A DNA stretch of 39,377 nt from Firmicutes bacterium UBA5766 (lineage in GTDB: Bacteria > Bacillota > Desulfotomaculia > Desulfotomaculales > Nap2-2B): assembly GCA_002418775.1 (NCBI GenBank), contig DIEU01000020.1, positions 1-39,377 on the forward strand, in the 5' to 3' direction. Shown one piece after another: positions 14,608-23,676 of this stretch; positions within the stretch are counted from its first letter, which is position 1, and each line of letters opens with the position of its first letter. Under the pieces are notes generated by a model, which did no database searches, was not told the DNA's origin, and saw only the letters and a list, made by a program, of their open reading frames with translations. The translations under genes were made by a program, and so were the position numbers.

Positions 14608-15210
14608 ATGAGATCAGTCAAATATACTTGGTTATTCCCGCAATTGAAGAAGGCTTTGCGTGTTGATCATCCGAAAAAAAGCCGCAAGTCATCATATGGC
14701 TTGAAAAAGATCGTTTTGGTCGGAACACCGAACGTAGGCAAGAGTGCTATTTTTAATTTCCTCACCGGCGCTTATGTTACAGTATCCAACTATCCCGGCA
14801 CTACCGTCGAGATCTCCACTGGTAAAACGAGTATTGAAGAAACATGGGAGGTTATTGATACACCGGGTATGTATTCACTTATGCCAATTACCGAAGAAGA
14901 ACGGGTTTCCCGCACCCTTCTTCTGGAAGATAATCCGGAGGTCGTTTTGCACATTATCGACGCCAAAAATCTTGAGCGCATGCTCAATTTGACAATACAG
15001 CTCATCGAAGCAGGTCTGCCGGTTATTCTGGTCATCAACATGATTGATGAAGCCGATAAGCTGGGAATTAAAGTTGACCCCGCAATACTTGAATCCCTAA
15101 TCGGAATTCCCGTAGTTGCTATTTCAGCCGCGTCAGGTTACGGCCTGGATATACTTAAGAATACTATCCGCGATTATTATCATAACAACGTTCATGGAAA
15201 GCAGGCCTAA
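14608..15210 (+). CDS. feoB: FeoB GTPase domain as a separate protein
   Basis: A 200-residue G protein corresponding to the N-terminal part of FeoB. The motifs are G1 GTPNVGKSAIFNFLTG, G2 VSNYPGTTVE, G3 VIDTPGMYSL, G4 VINMIDEADK and G5 AISAASGYGLD. A basic N-terminal extension of about 35 residues precedes the G domain. AAGGAG lies 11 bp before the ATG at 14608; a TTG at 14599 is too close to it. The gene ends 3 bp before the membrane part, so FeoB is split at the junction between the G/GDI region and the permease. Confidence 0.9.
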   Translation: MRSVKYTWLFPQLKKALRVDHPKKSRKSSYGLKKIVLVGTPNVGKSAIFNFLTGAYVTVSNYPGTTVEISTGKTSIEETWEVIDTPGMYSLMPITEEERVSRTLLLEDNPEVVLHIIDAKNLERMLNLTIQLIEAGLPVILVINMIDEADKLGIKVDPAILESLIGIPVVAISAASGYGLDILKNTIRDYYHNNVHGKQA

Positions 15211-15213
15211 TGT

Positions 15214-16668
15214 ATGGAAGCTGCGGTATTTAAACCGCCTGTCTACGATTCATTAATTGAGAAATCACTGTTGAAAATAGAAAACCTTTTAATTAATAAT
15301 TTTCATCTGTCAAAACGGGCGATTGCCCTGTTGTTAATGCAGGGCGACGAAGAAATACACAAAATCGTGTCTGACCGTGATCGGGGAAATTACGAGGCAA
15401 TCAAACAAATAATTGCAGATACTCAGGCAAACTATAAGGAACCGCTTTATTTTGTTGTAAATCTGCAGCGGCAGCATATGGCAACCAGGCTTTCCCATCA
15501 GGCAGTATCTGCGCCAAAAGAATCACGGCCCAGTTTTAGCGAAAATATCAGCCGGCTGACCATGCGGCCGGTAACCGGCGTCCCCATTCTCCTTCTCGTT
15601 CTTTACTACGGGCTGTATAAGTTCGTAGGTATTTTCGGAGCGGGAACACTGGTCAACTATCTTGAAACCGGGTATGAGAAGATGATTAATCCATGGGTCA
15701 ACAGACTGGTTGAAAGCTATATCCCCTGGGTTCCGGTTCAGGAACTGCTGGCGAAGGATTACGGGATCATAACCCTGGGTTTCCGCTATGCTTTGGCTAT
15801 TGTTCTGCCGATTGTGGGAACCTTCTTTATTGTATTCTCGATCATTGAAGATACCGGTTACCTGCCGCGCATGGCCCTGCTGGTTGACCGGGTGTTCAAG
15901 AGCATAGGTTTAAACGGCCGGGCGGTCATCCCGATGACGCTGGGTTTCGGCTGTGACACCATGGCGACTATGGTCAGCCGGACTCTGGAGACTGCCCGAG
16001 AGAGAATAATTGCTACCTTTTTATTGGCCCTGGCTATTCCATGTTCAGCGCAGTTGGGCATTATTCTGGCTGTTCTTTCAGGAAAACCGCGAGCGCTGGC
16101 TCTTTGGTCGGGGTTCCTGCTGCTGGTTTTTCTGCTGGTAGGTTATTTGACAGCCAGGCTTCTGCCGGGTGACCGGCCAAGCTTTTATATGGAACTTCCC
16201 CCGATGCGCTGGCCGAATTTGAGAAACGTATATATAAAAACATATACACGGATGAAGTGGTATTTTCTAGAAGTTATGCCGCTTTTTATCCTGGCCAGCA
16301 TACTGATCTGGCTGGGTAACATCACCGGAGTTTTTCAGCAGTTAGTAGTCTTGTTGACTCCAGTTGTAAATAGTCTTGGTCTGCCGGATGTAATTGCGCA
16401 GGTTTTCTTGTTTGGTTTCTTCCGGCGCGATTACGGCGCCGCCGGGCTGTACGATCTGTATAAGACGGGAATTCTCAGCAATACACAACTGGTAGTGACT
16501 GCCGTAACCCTGACGCTGTTTGTTCCCTGCATTGCCCAATTCATCATCATGATCAAGGAGCGCGGGTTAAAAACCGCAACTGCGATTGCTGTATTTATCT
16601 TTCCTTTTGCATTTATATCAGGATTTGCGCTTAACTGGCTGATAGCTATAACGGGGGTAAAATTGTGA
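15214..16668 (+). CDS. feoB: FeoB ferrous iron permease, membrane part
   Basis: A 484-residue integral membrane protein equal to the permease half of FeoB, which carries Fe2+ into the cell with the separate GTPase. An N-terminal soluble helical region of about 110 residues (GDI-like) is followed by many hydrophobic segments. The Gate motif GFGCDTMATMVSRTLET and the LALAIPCSAQLG segment contain the conserved cysteines, and a later LFVPCIAQ repeat matches the second gate. The feoA-like gene begins at its stop (GTGA overlap). Confidence 0.92.
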   Translation: MEAAVFKPPVYDSLIEKSLLKIENLLINNFHLSKRAIALLLMQGDEEIHKIVSDRDRGNYEAIKQIIADTQANYKEPLYFVVNLQRQHMATRLSHQAVSAPKESRPSFSENISRLTMRPVTGVPILLLVLYYGLYKFVGIFGAGTLVNYLETGYEKMINPWVNRLVESYIPWVPVQELLAKDYGIITLGFRYALAIVLPIVGTFFIVFSIIEDTGYLPRMALLVDRVFKSIGLNGRAVIPMTLGFGCDTMATMVSRTLETARERIIATFLLALAIPCSAQLGIILAVLSGKPRALALWSGFLLLVFLLVGYLTARLLPGDRPSFYMELPPMRWPNLRNVYIKTYTRMKWYFLEVMPLFILASILIWLGNITGVFQQLVVLLTPVVNSLGLPDVIAQVFLFGFFRRDYGAAGLYDLYKTGILSNTQLVVTAVTLTLFVPCIAQFIIMIKERGLKTATAIAVFIFPFAFISGFALNWLIAITGVKL

Positions 16669-17084
16669 ATAAATGTTCATTCTGCGGTTATGAATTTTCA
16701 AACGAGGACGCGCAGAGCTGCGCCGGTTGTTTTTTGAGCCGCTTTTGCGGTAAACTGAAGTGTCCGCGCTGCGGCTATGAAGTTTTTACGAGGGGCCCGG
16801 GAATAATCGGCCGGTTAAGAAGAAGGAAGAGCAACGCCATTGCAGCCGAAAAGAAATCTCTTGTCGATTTGCATGTTGGAGATTGGGGGCAGATTTCGGG
16901 TTTTTCAACATACGATCCAAAGAAAATCAGAAAACTTATGTCGTTGGGGATTTACCCCGGTTTGTTGATTCGCCTGCTGCAGGTGTTTCCCTCATACATT
17001 TTTCAGGTCGGATATACCCAGTTCGCGGTTGACCGGGAAATCGCCCGGGAGATTCAGGTGACTCCGGCCACTGAACAGCCTTAA
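16665..17084 (+). CDS. feoA: FeoA-domain protein with N-terminal zinc ribbon
   Basis: A 139-residue cytosolic partner of FeoB. The N-terminal about 45 residues hold CSFCGYEF, CAGC, FCGKLKCPRCGYE (eight or more cysteines), a probable zinc ribbon. The C-terminal about 75 residues (LVDLHVGDWGQISGF...LMSLGIYPGLLIRLLQ...YTQFAVDREIAREI) are an SH3-like FeoA domain. The GTG start overlaps the permease stop. FeoA is usually about 75 residues, so the ribbon is an added module. Confidence 0.85.
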   Translation: MNKCSFCGYEFSNEDAQSCAGCFLSRFCGKLKCPRCGYEVFTRGPGIIGRLRRRKSNAIAAEKKSLVDLHVGDWGQISGFSTYDPKKIRKLMSLGIYPGLLIRLLQVFPSYIFQVGYTQFAVDREIAREIQVTPATEQP

Positions 17085-17154
17085 CCAACGAAGCCTTCTG
17101 CCGGAGGGCGGGTTCTTAACGGCATACTCCGTTGCCGGTCTTATCCGTGTGTAT

Positions 17155-17175
17155 AAAAAATCCCTGCGAAGGGAT
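17155..17175 (-). terminator. Intrinsic terminator of the minus-strand secreted-protein gene
   Basis: On the minus strand ATCCCT-TCGC-AGGGAT is followed by six T residues. It lies 90 bp after the stop of the gene at 17265-19130. Confidence 0.7.
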
Positions 17176-17255
17176 GGGAACCGCTTAGCGTGAACCCGCA
17201 TGCCGGATGGTTCTAAAGAAGGGGGCCAGGGGGGTTGTGACGCCCCGCCCGGTCG
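17176..17255 (+). other. GC-rich structured sequence, faintly like a group II intron segment
   Basis: The stretch AACCGC...GCGTGAACCCGCATGCC...GGATGGTTCT...GGGGG resembles the hairpin (GCCGTATGC...GCACGTACGGTTCT-GGGG) found in bacterial group II introns next to the reverse transcriptase gene. No domain V, no reverse transcriptase and no boundaries are visible, so at most it is a remnant. Confidence 0.2.
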
Positions 17256-17264
17256 GTTAATTAA

Positions 17265-19130
17265 TTATATTGCAGTTAGAGTAAGGTCATCGAAATGCTG
17301 GGTTCCAGAACCGCCAGATAAGAGGTAGATCCTGGTTACCGACACCCCGGCCGGTACCTTGATAGTTATTGCCGGCATTGATTCCCAGCCGGTTCCGGAA
17401 TTTTTATATCCGGAATCATAGGGAATTGTCTTCGTACCGTTGCTGAAGCGGAACTGGATGACGATCCTGGCGCCTTTGGTGGATGTCCCTTTTTTCGTGC
17501 AGGCAGTCAGTTTATAGGCGCCCGGAGAGAGGGTAATGTCCTGGTAAAAGTCCCAGCTATATGAGTTTGTAAGGTAATTATTGCCGTTTGAACTGTTTAT
17601 TTTCGCCGAGTTATTAAGATTTACCCATCCCTGGGTGCCCAGGTTGAAATCCCCGTTTTTAATCAGGCTGCCTGATGCGTGTTTAATCTTACAGGCAACT
17701 GATGCAGAAACGGCGGTATTTCCGGCGTCATCTCTGGCGATTGCCCGCAGGTAATAAGCGCCATCCTTAATATCTTTAATATCCCAGGTTGTTTTCCAGG
17801 TTCCCGACAGTCCATTGCCGCCGGCCAGTTCAGCGAGTCCGATGCCTGTCCAATTCTGCTGGTCGGCAGAGTAAGAGAAGCCAAGCGAGCCGACACCCTT
17901 ATTGTCGCTTGCCGCAGCCTGAAGAGTTGCGCTGTCGTTTGTCAGGATACTGTCTTTAGCAGGCGCTGTTACGCTTACCTGAGGCTGCTGTGTATCGGTT
18001 GCAGGTGGTGGTGTAGGCTCAGTCGTATCGTTTGGCAGAACCTTGTTCAGTAGGCCCAGGCCGCACAACTCCTTCGGGACCAGGGACGACTTGGCTGAGA
18101 GAATCTTGTAGCTTGAGTCCGCAAGAGAGGGCGCCCAATTGTAGAAGTAGAGCCAATTCGAAATAAAACCGGGATAGGGTGTCGTACCGGTCCCGTCTAC
18201 TCTAGCAGAAATTGTTCCGTCTGATTTAACCATCACCTTGCTGGCCGTATTGGCAAACTTTTGCATGTCCGTCGAACTGAAAATGCCGCTTTGATAGGCC
18301 AGGCGAATAAATTCTATGTCGTAAAGGCTGTGGTCCATATCCTCAACCACTTTTCCATACTGGCTGTCGTCTGGGTAATAGTTCCACTTGTAGCTGTTCG
18401 TGGAAGAGTCTAAAATTAAATATTGCTTGAAATAGTTGGCAATTTTTGTTGCTTTGGTCAGGTAGGTACTGTCTCCTGTCGCCTGATAGACGGCAAGCAT
18501 GGCGCTTCCCATGGCCAGGTTCATATTGATCGGCCTGTCCAAGTGCATCGTATTTCCTTCCTCGTACCAGTGGCAGTTGACATCGTAATACTGGGGTTTG
18601 TCCCTCATATCGTGAATGGCAATAGCGTCCCCGGCGGCGGCCAGGTATTTGTCCGCCTTGGCCTGGTATGCCGATAAGGAGGGATCTTTTTTCACGTCGG
18701 CAGCAAAAAGGGCAAGGGGTGTTATGGTTAAACCTGTTTGCACGGCATAGATGACATACTGTTTATAGTCGGTGTATTTTCCGCTGCGCCAGGCCGGCAG
18801 GGAAAGTCCGCGGTAATCTTTAATCCCCCGTACGCTGTCCCGGCGGGTTAAAAAAGTATCTGCATGTCCGGTGAATTCATCAAGGTATTGTTTGTCCCCG
18901 GTGGCTTCGTACATAAACAGATACGCCCTGAGCAGGTAACTCTCATCCCAGGCGATCAGACTGTCGTCTACCCTGGTTTTGTAATATTCCCAGCTGCTAG
19001 TTCTATCCATTTTGGTAAAGAGCGACTTGGCATTTGTTGGGGATAAAGCGGATTGAGCGGGTTTGGCAGTGAAGATCGTCCCTAAGAAAACAAGCGCTAA
19101 AAAAATGTTAATTACTTTCTTGGCAGTCAT
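17265..19130 (-). CDS. Secreted multidomain protein: alpha-helical glycan-active-like domain, Ig-like domain, carbohydrate-binding-like domain
   Basis: 621 residues with a Sec signal peptide (MTAKKVINIFLALVFLGTIF, cleavage after AQS). Residues 30-360 are helical with repeated aromatic/Asp pairs (YLLRAYLFMYEATGDKQYLD, MAVYQATGDSTYLTKA type) reminiscent of (alpha/alpha) toroid glycoside hydrolases or epimerases. A Pro/Thr linker (PTPPPATD) follows. Next comes an Ig-like domain (VSVTAPAKDSILTNDS ... AYYLRAIARDDAGNTA) and then a jelly-roll CBM4/9-like module (LIKNGDFNLGTQGWVN ... HFDDLTLTAI). No catalytic residues can be assigned. It stands beside polysaccharide genes on the same strand and probably acts on, or binds, an exported glycan. 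The exact enzyme class is not known. Confidence 0.7.
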   Translation of the reverse strand: MTAKKVINIFLALVFLGTIFTAKPAQSALSPTNAKSLFTKMDRTSSWEYYKTRVDDSLIAWDESYLLRAYLFMYEATGDKQYLDEFTGHADTFLTRRDSVRGIKDYRGLSLPAWRSGKYTDYKQYVIYAVQTGLTITPLALFAADVKKDPSLSAYQAKADKYLAAAGDAIAIHDMRDKPQYYDVNCHWYEEGNTMHLDRPINMNLAMGSAMLAVYQATGDSTYLTKATKIANYFKQYLILDSSTNSYKWNYYPDDSQYGKVVEDMDHSLYDIEFIRLAYQSGIFSSTDMQKFANTASKVMVKSDGTISARVDGTGTTPYPGFISNWLYFYNWAPSLADSSYKILSAKSSLVPKELCGLGLLNKVLPNDTTEPTPPPATDTQQPQVSVTAPAKDSILTNDSATLQAAASDNKGVGSLGFSYSADQQNWTGIGLAELAGGNGLSGTWKTTWDIKDIKDGAYYLRAIARDDAGNTAVSASVACKIKHASGSLIKNGDFNLGTQGWVNLNNSAKINSSNGNNYLTNSYSWDFYQDITLSPGAYKLTACTKKGTSTKGARIVIQFRFSNGTKTIPYDSGYKNSGTGWESMPAITIKVPAGVSVTRIYLLSGGSGTQHFDDLTLTAI

Positions 19131-19251
19131 AATATAGCTAAACCACCTTTTAATAGATTCTTCTTGTTTTCTTTATTACGACAATATTCGACCGAAACCT
19201 CCTTTTTTTCGCCGTCCAATTGTTTCCTCACCTGGTTCCATTTATGAAGAA

Positions 19252-19271
19252 AAAACCCCGAAAGGGGTTTT
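19252..19271 (-). terminator. Intrinsic terminator of the polymerase-glycosyltransferase gene
   Basis: AAAACCCC-TTTC-GGGGTTTT followed by T-rich sequence on the minus strand, 54 bp after the stop at 19325. The arms are symmetric, so it may also act in the other direction. Confidence 0.75.
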
Positions 19272-19324
19272 AAAGATATTAAGCAGTTAGATAACAACCT
19301 TGAATTGTCATTGAAGTTGTATGC

Positions 19325-21940
19325 TTATTTTAACAATTTATAACCCGTTAACTGTTCAAATATTTCCAGGTATGCCGCCGCGCAATCTTTCCATTTAAGA
19401 AGCCTGTTATTAATTATTTCCCTGCCCAGTTTGCCCATTTCCCGGCCTGCTGCGGGATCGGCAAGGAGTTTTTCAATCGCTGCGACCGCTTCGTCCTTAT
19501 GACCCTGTTCTACTAAGAAACCCGACCTGGCGTCTTCCACAAGTTCGGGTATACCGCCCGCCCTGGTTGCCACAACGGGCTTGCCGCAGCACATTGCTTC
19601 AGCGATGACATTGGGTACACCTTCATGGCGGCTCAGGAGGACGAAAACCTCACACGCCGTGTACCAGTATACAAGATCCTCATGGGGTATCGTCCCGGGC
19701 AGCAGTATTCTTCCGCCGAGACCTTTGCTTTTTGCCAGGATGCTTAAGGACTCCTTTTCCGGTCCGTCTCCGACGAGCGCCAGCGATGTATCCTGAAATT
19801 TATTGCAGATCTTTTCAAAAGCTTCGATTAATTCGTAGATCCCCTTACTGGAAATAAGCCTGCCGACAAAAAGGATAACCCGGTCATCCGGCTTAAGGCC
19901 GGTCTTTTGCCTAATTAATTCCCTGTCAATTTTATCCGTACAGAACATGTCACTGTCGACACCATTATAAATAACCTTTACGTCCTTGTCATGTGTTTGT
20001 AGAGTGAGTGCTTTACGGGCCAGTTCATTTCCTACTGCTACGGTCTGGCCGGTATGGTTGAGTATATTGCTGACCAATCTGGTCATGGAAGCCGATCTGA
20101 ATGCGGTTACATTGATATCAGAGCCTATGGCGGTACATACGGAAGGCAGGTTTAACCGATCTGAGATCAGCAGGCCGGCATATCCGGCAGGAAAAATACA
20201 GCAGGAATGGACTAAGCTGAAAGAAACGGAACGGTTCAGGATTTCCGCTACGGGTTCCACAGCCAGGAACATGGAGTATCCATTCAACTTTTCGAACTTG
20301 CCGCCGGGCAGGCAGAAATAACGGGGGTGAATTACTTTAACTCCCCCGATATCTTCGTATTCCGGTATAAGACCCAGTTTGCGCCAGTCTCTGTTGAACC
20401 ACAGCCAGGCGGGAGAGTATGGAACAGGAGCAATGACCGTAACAAGAAGGCCGGCTGCCTGGAGGTTTTGAACAAGCCTGAGGGAAAAAACGCCGTAAAC
20501 CGGGTTCTGACAGTTTGGGAAAATTGGCGATAAAAATAATATTCTTTTTCCCCTGCCGGGGGATACGGATTTTAACACTCCAAACTGTTCAAAAAGAACA
20601 GGAATAACCATTGCCAGCCAGAAAAATTTTCTGTGCTGATCGGCACAGGTCAGGCCGGCTATTGCCAAAAAGACTATTAAAAGCCTGCTTATAGCTGAAT
20701 CCGTCATGTTTTCGGAATTGCCGGTGTACCGCCAGAGGCAGATAAATAAAGAAAGGAATATAATAAACCCGGGAATGCCAAGCTCGGTGAGTGTAGCCAG
20801 AAAGATATTGTGCGGGTTTTTATTAAGTCCGATCTCAGGGTTGATTCCCGGGATCTGCGCAAAATATTTTGTATAGGCATAAGGAAAATTGTCAAGGCCG
20901 ACTCCGAGGGCAAGGTTTTCCTTGAGAATCTTCAGGCCTACCGTCCAGATATCCAGCCTTCCCGATCCCCTGTCTTCAGAGAGGCTGAACAGGGTCTGCG
21001 CTCTTACCGAAACAACCTGCGGAAGCTTGCTGACGAGAAAGAAGGCCAATAATATGGCGAACCCCAGGGCTATTAAGAGCCGGACCTTTATGGCCAGGTC
21101 CGGACCGGAAAAAGTTTTTTTGAAAAAATCAACGGCAGGTTTTCTGAATAAGATGAGTCCGGTTACGAAAACAAAAAATAATGCCATCCAGGCGCCCCTG
21201 GACCCTGAAAGCAGCACGGCAAAGAGCATGCCCAGCCCGGCAATAAAACTGATCAGCCGGATTACTTTATTTTTTGAAATCAAAAGAAAATAACCGCTAA
21301 AAATTATTCCTATGCCTAAAAGCCTGGCGAAGTAGTTGGGATCCTGGAGGTTACAGATGGTAATCCTGGTCGTAAATTCATGCAGGTAACCATTGTATAT
21401 TCCCAGGCCTGCCGCTGCAAGCGCTCCTATGAAATAACTGCCCAGGATGAGGTAAATATCTTTTTTTGAGCCGACCAGATTATAAGCCAGAATAGCCATG
21501 GCAAAAAGTTGAATAAGGGATTCAAGCCTCAGCCAGCTTTGTTCGGGTTGGATTGCCCAGGTCTGGGAAAGAAGGCACCATCCTAAATAAATGGATAAAA
21601 GCATAAAAAAGTTGTGTGTTTTAAAATTTCTCTTGCCCAGGAAAAGCTGCGTTAAAAATCCCCAGAAGGTGGCCAGCCCGATAATTTTTATTAAGGTTAA
21701 AGAAGGGAAAAGGATCGTCAGATCTTCAAGGGGAATCAGTAAAGTCATTAAACAGAAACCGGTTAGGGGCTGCCAGATAACCAGAGCGATGACCAGCGCT
21801 TCGCCAAAGATAAGCAAAGGATAAAAATTACCGTAGATTAAACTGAAGATTATCGAAAGAACAAATAAAGACAAAACGCCGCAGGTGAATAAAAAGAGAA
21901 GTTTTGAGCTGCGGATAATTAAGTAGAATTCTTTGAGCAT
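19325..21940 (-). CDS. Fusion of O-antigen polymerase/ligase (Wzy/WaaL-type) and GT4 glycosyltransferase
   Basis: 871 residues. The first about 450 are a polytopic membrane domain with roughly twelve hydrophobic segments and the Wzy_C/O-antigen ligase blocks LSGSRGAWMALFF, LGVGLDNFPYAY and NKNPHNIFLATLTELGIPG. The remaining about 410 form a complete GT4 glycosyltransferase (ILFLSPIFPNCQNPVYGVFS; acceptor-side CTAIGSDINV; donor-side VILFVGRLISSKGIYELIEAF; LLSRHEGVPNVIAEAMCCGK with the E-x7-E region; AGGIPELV). The ATG at 21940 has AGGAGTG 6 bp upstream; an upstream in-frame start at 21988 has none. A glycan polymerase or ligase covalently joined to a cytosolic glycosyltransferase implies coupling of sugar addition and polymer transfer. 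Domain functions are by family; the substrates are unknown. Confidence 0.85.
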   Translation of the reverse strand: MLKEFYLIIRSSKLLFLFTCGVLSLFVLSIIFSLIYGNFYPLLIFGEALVIALVIWQPLTGFCLMTLLIPLEDLTILFPSLTLIKIIGLATFWGFLTQLFLGKRNFKTHNFFMLLSIYLGWCLLSQTWAIQPEQSWLRLESLIQLFAMAILAYNLVGSKKDIYLILGSYFIGALAAAGLGIYNGYLHEFTTRITICNLQDPNYFARLLGIGIIFSGYFLLISKNKVIRLISFIAGLGMLFAVLLSGSRGAWMALFFVFVTGLILFRKPAVDFFKKTFSGPDLAIKVRLLIALGFAILLAFFLVSKLPQVVSVRAQTLFSLSEDRGSGRLDIWTVGLKILKENLALGVGLDNFPYAYTKYFAQIPGINPEIGLNKNPHNIFLATLTELGIPGFIIFLSLFICLWRYTGNSENMTDSAISRLLIVFLAIAGLTCADQHRKFFWLAMVIPVLFEQFGVLKSVSPGRGKRILFLSPIFPNCQNPVYGVFSLRLVQNLQAAGLLVTVIAPVPYSPAWLWFNRDWRKLGLIPEYEDIGGVKVIHPRYFCLPGGKFEKLNGYSMFLAVEPVAEILNRSVSFSLVHSCCIFPAGYAGLLISDRLNLPSVCTAIGSDINVTAFRSASMTRLVSNILNHTGQTVAVGNELARKALTLQTHDKDVKVIYNGVDSDMFCTDKIDRELIRQKTGLKPDDRVILFVGRLISSKGIYELIEAFEKICNKFQDTSLALVGDGPEKESLSILAKSKGLGGRILLPGTIPHEDLVYWYTACEVFVLLSRHEGVPNVIAEAMCCGKPVVATRAGGIPELVEDARSGFLVEQGHKDEAVAAIEKLLADPAAGREMGKLGREIINNRLLKWKDCAAAYLEIFEQLTGYKLLK

Positions 21941-21987
21941 AACCAACACTCCTGACTTTTCATAACTACTCTGACAAAAGGTTTTCA

Positions 21988-22157
21988 AATTCGCGGCGCC
22001 GCTGGCGGCCTATTGAAATGGGGGTCAGGCTTGACTTATTTTGATAATTGACTTATTAAGGAGGCTACTTAACTACATCATTTTTCTTCTCTATCCTGGA
22101 ATTATTCTTTAAAAGCTCAGTTTTCATAATTCGTGGCGCCGCTGGAGGCATGTTGAA
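21988..22157. repeat. Imperfect 30-bp direct repeat pair, probable glycosyltransferase gene remnants
   Basis: Copies at 21988-22017 and 22128-22157 (core GGCGCCGCTGG) differ at 4 of 30 positions. Both resemble, with small indels, the segment at about 22370-22400 in the 3' part of the GT4 gene, where it encodes MGSSGREAYEK. They are likely leftovers of duplicated glycosyltransferase 3' ends. Confidence 0.55.
22020..22057 (+). repeat. Solo REP-like element end
   Basis: A 38-bp sequence beginning GGGGTCAGGCTTGACTTATT and ending TTGACTTATT, matching both ends of the transposase element at 25016-26041. No transposase gene is attached, so it is a non-autonomous or solo copy. Confidence 0.8.
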
Positions 22158-22294
22158 CTACTCTGAAAGTAATTTGCCTTAGGAAGGTTAATTGCCTACT
22201 GCTCATGTTCGCCTCTTAATACTTGTGCAATATTCTTATTCTTAGAGTCATCGTTGTCACGGTTTGCTCAGACGCCCGTGCCGGTATTATATTG

Positions 22295-23422
22295 TTATAT
22301 TTCAAGAAGCTTATCGTAAAAACGGATTAGTTTTGTTTCTTCCCCATTCCAGTTAAAATATTTTTCATAAGCTTCGCGCCCGCTGGAGCCCATTGAAAGA
22401 CGTAATTCCGGATTGTCAATTAGAGTACAAACTTGGCGGGCTATCTCATACGGATCCAGGGGATTGGCAGTCAATCCCGCCCTGGTTTCCTCAAGCAGTT
22501 CCGACCAGCGGGGAAAATTGGAGGCCAGAATTGGAATTCCTGCCGACATATATTCAAATAGCTTCGTAACGAGGGATTTAAGGTTGTTTTCGACCGGGTG
22601 GAGAAGGCATAAACCGATATCGGCTTTTTCATAGTAGGTGTACACTTCCGCAGGCGCCACCCTGCCGGTAATTGTGACATATTCCAACAAACTATGTTCT
22701 TTTAAGAATTCTTCAAGTTCGGCCCTTAGAGAAGGGCGGGGGAAGGGGCCTACCAGAAATAAATGGACATTTTTCTCCCAGCTTGCAAGAATAGCCATGG
22801 TCTTGAGCATTTCCACAGCGCCCCTGATCTCAGAGACAGTGCCGGCATAGATTAAATTGCAGCGTTTTTCGGTTTCCTTTGAGGCCCTTTCCTTAGGTTC
22901 GCAGTCAAGGGGGTAGTTGAGTATATCGATCTGGGGGGTTCTTGAATTACGGAAGCCTTCCTTGTAGGTGAGTTCTGCGAAAATGAGCCCGCTAAAAAAG
23001 GAAGAACATTTTTTTTCCAATAAGTTAAAAATAAAAGAAGTCATTTTTCTGAAAGGTTTCGGTATCCACTGTTTATATAAAATCGCATCGGGGTAATCCT
23101 CGTGAACGTCATAAACCACCTTTTTGCCTAGAATTCTTAAGAACAGTCCTAAAGGGATCAATTCCGGGTCATGAAAATGATAAACAGAGGCTACGGCCTT
23201 TACTGACCTAAAAAAAAGCCGGATCCAGCTTAAAGGCCTCAAAAACCTCTTTACAGGCGCCAGCCCGAAAATCCTGACACCATTTACCTCCCTGAATTTA
23301 AAATTTCCCGGGGCATGAAGTTCCACTGTATAGTTCCTGACCAGTGAAGAAGCTTCTTTAAACAGGATGCGGTTGTCATTCCATTCATGTACGCAGGTCA
23401 TTATAAAAATTTTTTTGCCCAT
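22295..23422 (-). CDS. GT4-family glycosyltransferase
   Basis: A 375-residue GT-B enzyme that would transfer a sugar from a nucleotide donor during surface polysaccharide synthesis. The N-domain contains VYHFHDPELIPLG and KKVVYDVHEDYPD (typical of this GT4 subgroup). The C-domain has NLIYAGTVSEIRGAVEML, GRVAPAEVYTYYEKADIGLCLL and KLFEYMSAGIPILAS, where the E of FEYM is the donor-binding glutamate. It lies upstream of the polymerase-GT fusion on the same strand, separated by the repeat-rich gap. Donor and acceptor cannot be read from the sequence. Confidence 0.88.
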   Translation of the reverse strand: MGKKIFIMTCVHEWNDNRILFKEASSLVRNYTVELHAPGNFKFREVNGVRIFGLAPVKRFLRPLSWIRLFFRSVKAVASVYHFHDPELIPLGLFLRILGKKVVYDVHEDYPDAILYKQWIPKPFRKMTSFIFNLLEKKCSSFFSGLIFAELTYKEGFRNSRTPQIDILNYPLDCEPKERASKETEKRCNLIYAGTVSEIRGAVEMLKTMAILASWEKNVHLFLVGPFPRPSLRAELEEFLKEHSLLEYVTITGRVAPAEVYTYYEKADIGLCLLHPVENNLKSLVTKLFEYMSAGIPILASNFPRWSELLEETRAGLTANPLDPYEIARQVCTLIDNPELRLSMGSSGREAYEKYFNWNGEETKLIRFYDKLLEI

Positions 23423-23676
23423 TTTTTCACCCGTATATCAAATATCTTTGATATACTATGCAGTTTTCCATTACCCGGCGCCAGGGATTTTAAAAAATTG
23501 TAGCAATAGATGAACTCCGGCGTAACTTAAAACAGGGTGTGAACACGGGCACGCAGACAGTTGGCCTCCTGATGCAAGTTAACTCAAGTTAATTTTTAAA
23601 GCAGTTGCGTTTTGAAAACGTTCTGCTCCAGTAATCGGTATTTCTGATTTTGTTTACCGTAAAGTTTTAAAAGCTG

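Larger units (their letters stand above)
21941..22294. other. Intergenic region with decayed repeats and a solo REP-like end
   Basis: About 354 bp without a gene. It holds two 30-bp imperfect direct repeats (21988-22017 and 22128-22157) and, between them, a solo copy of the transposase-element end (22020-22057). The rest shows nothing recognisable. Confidence 0.7.
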
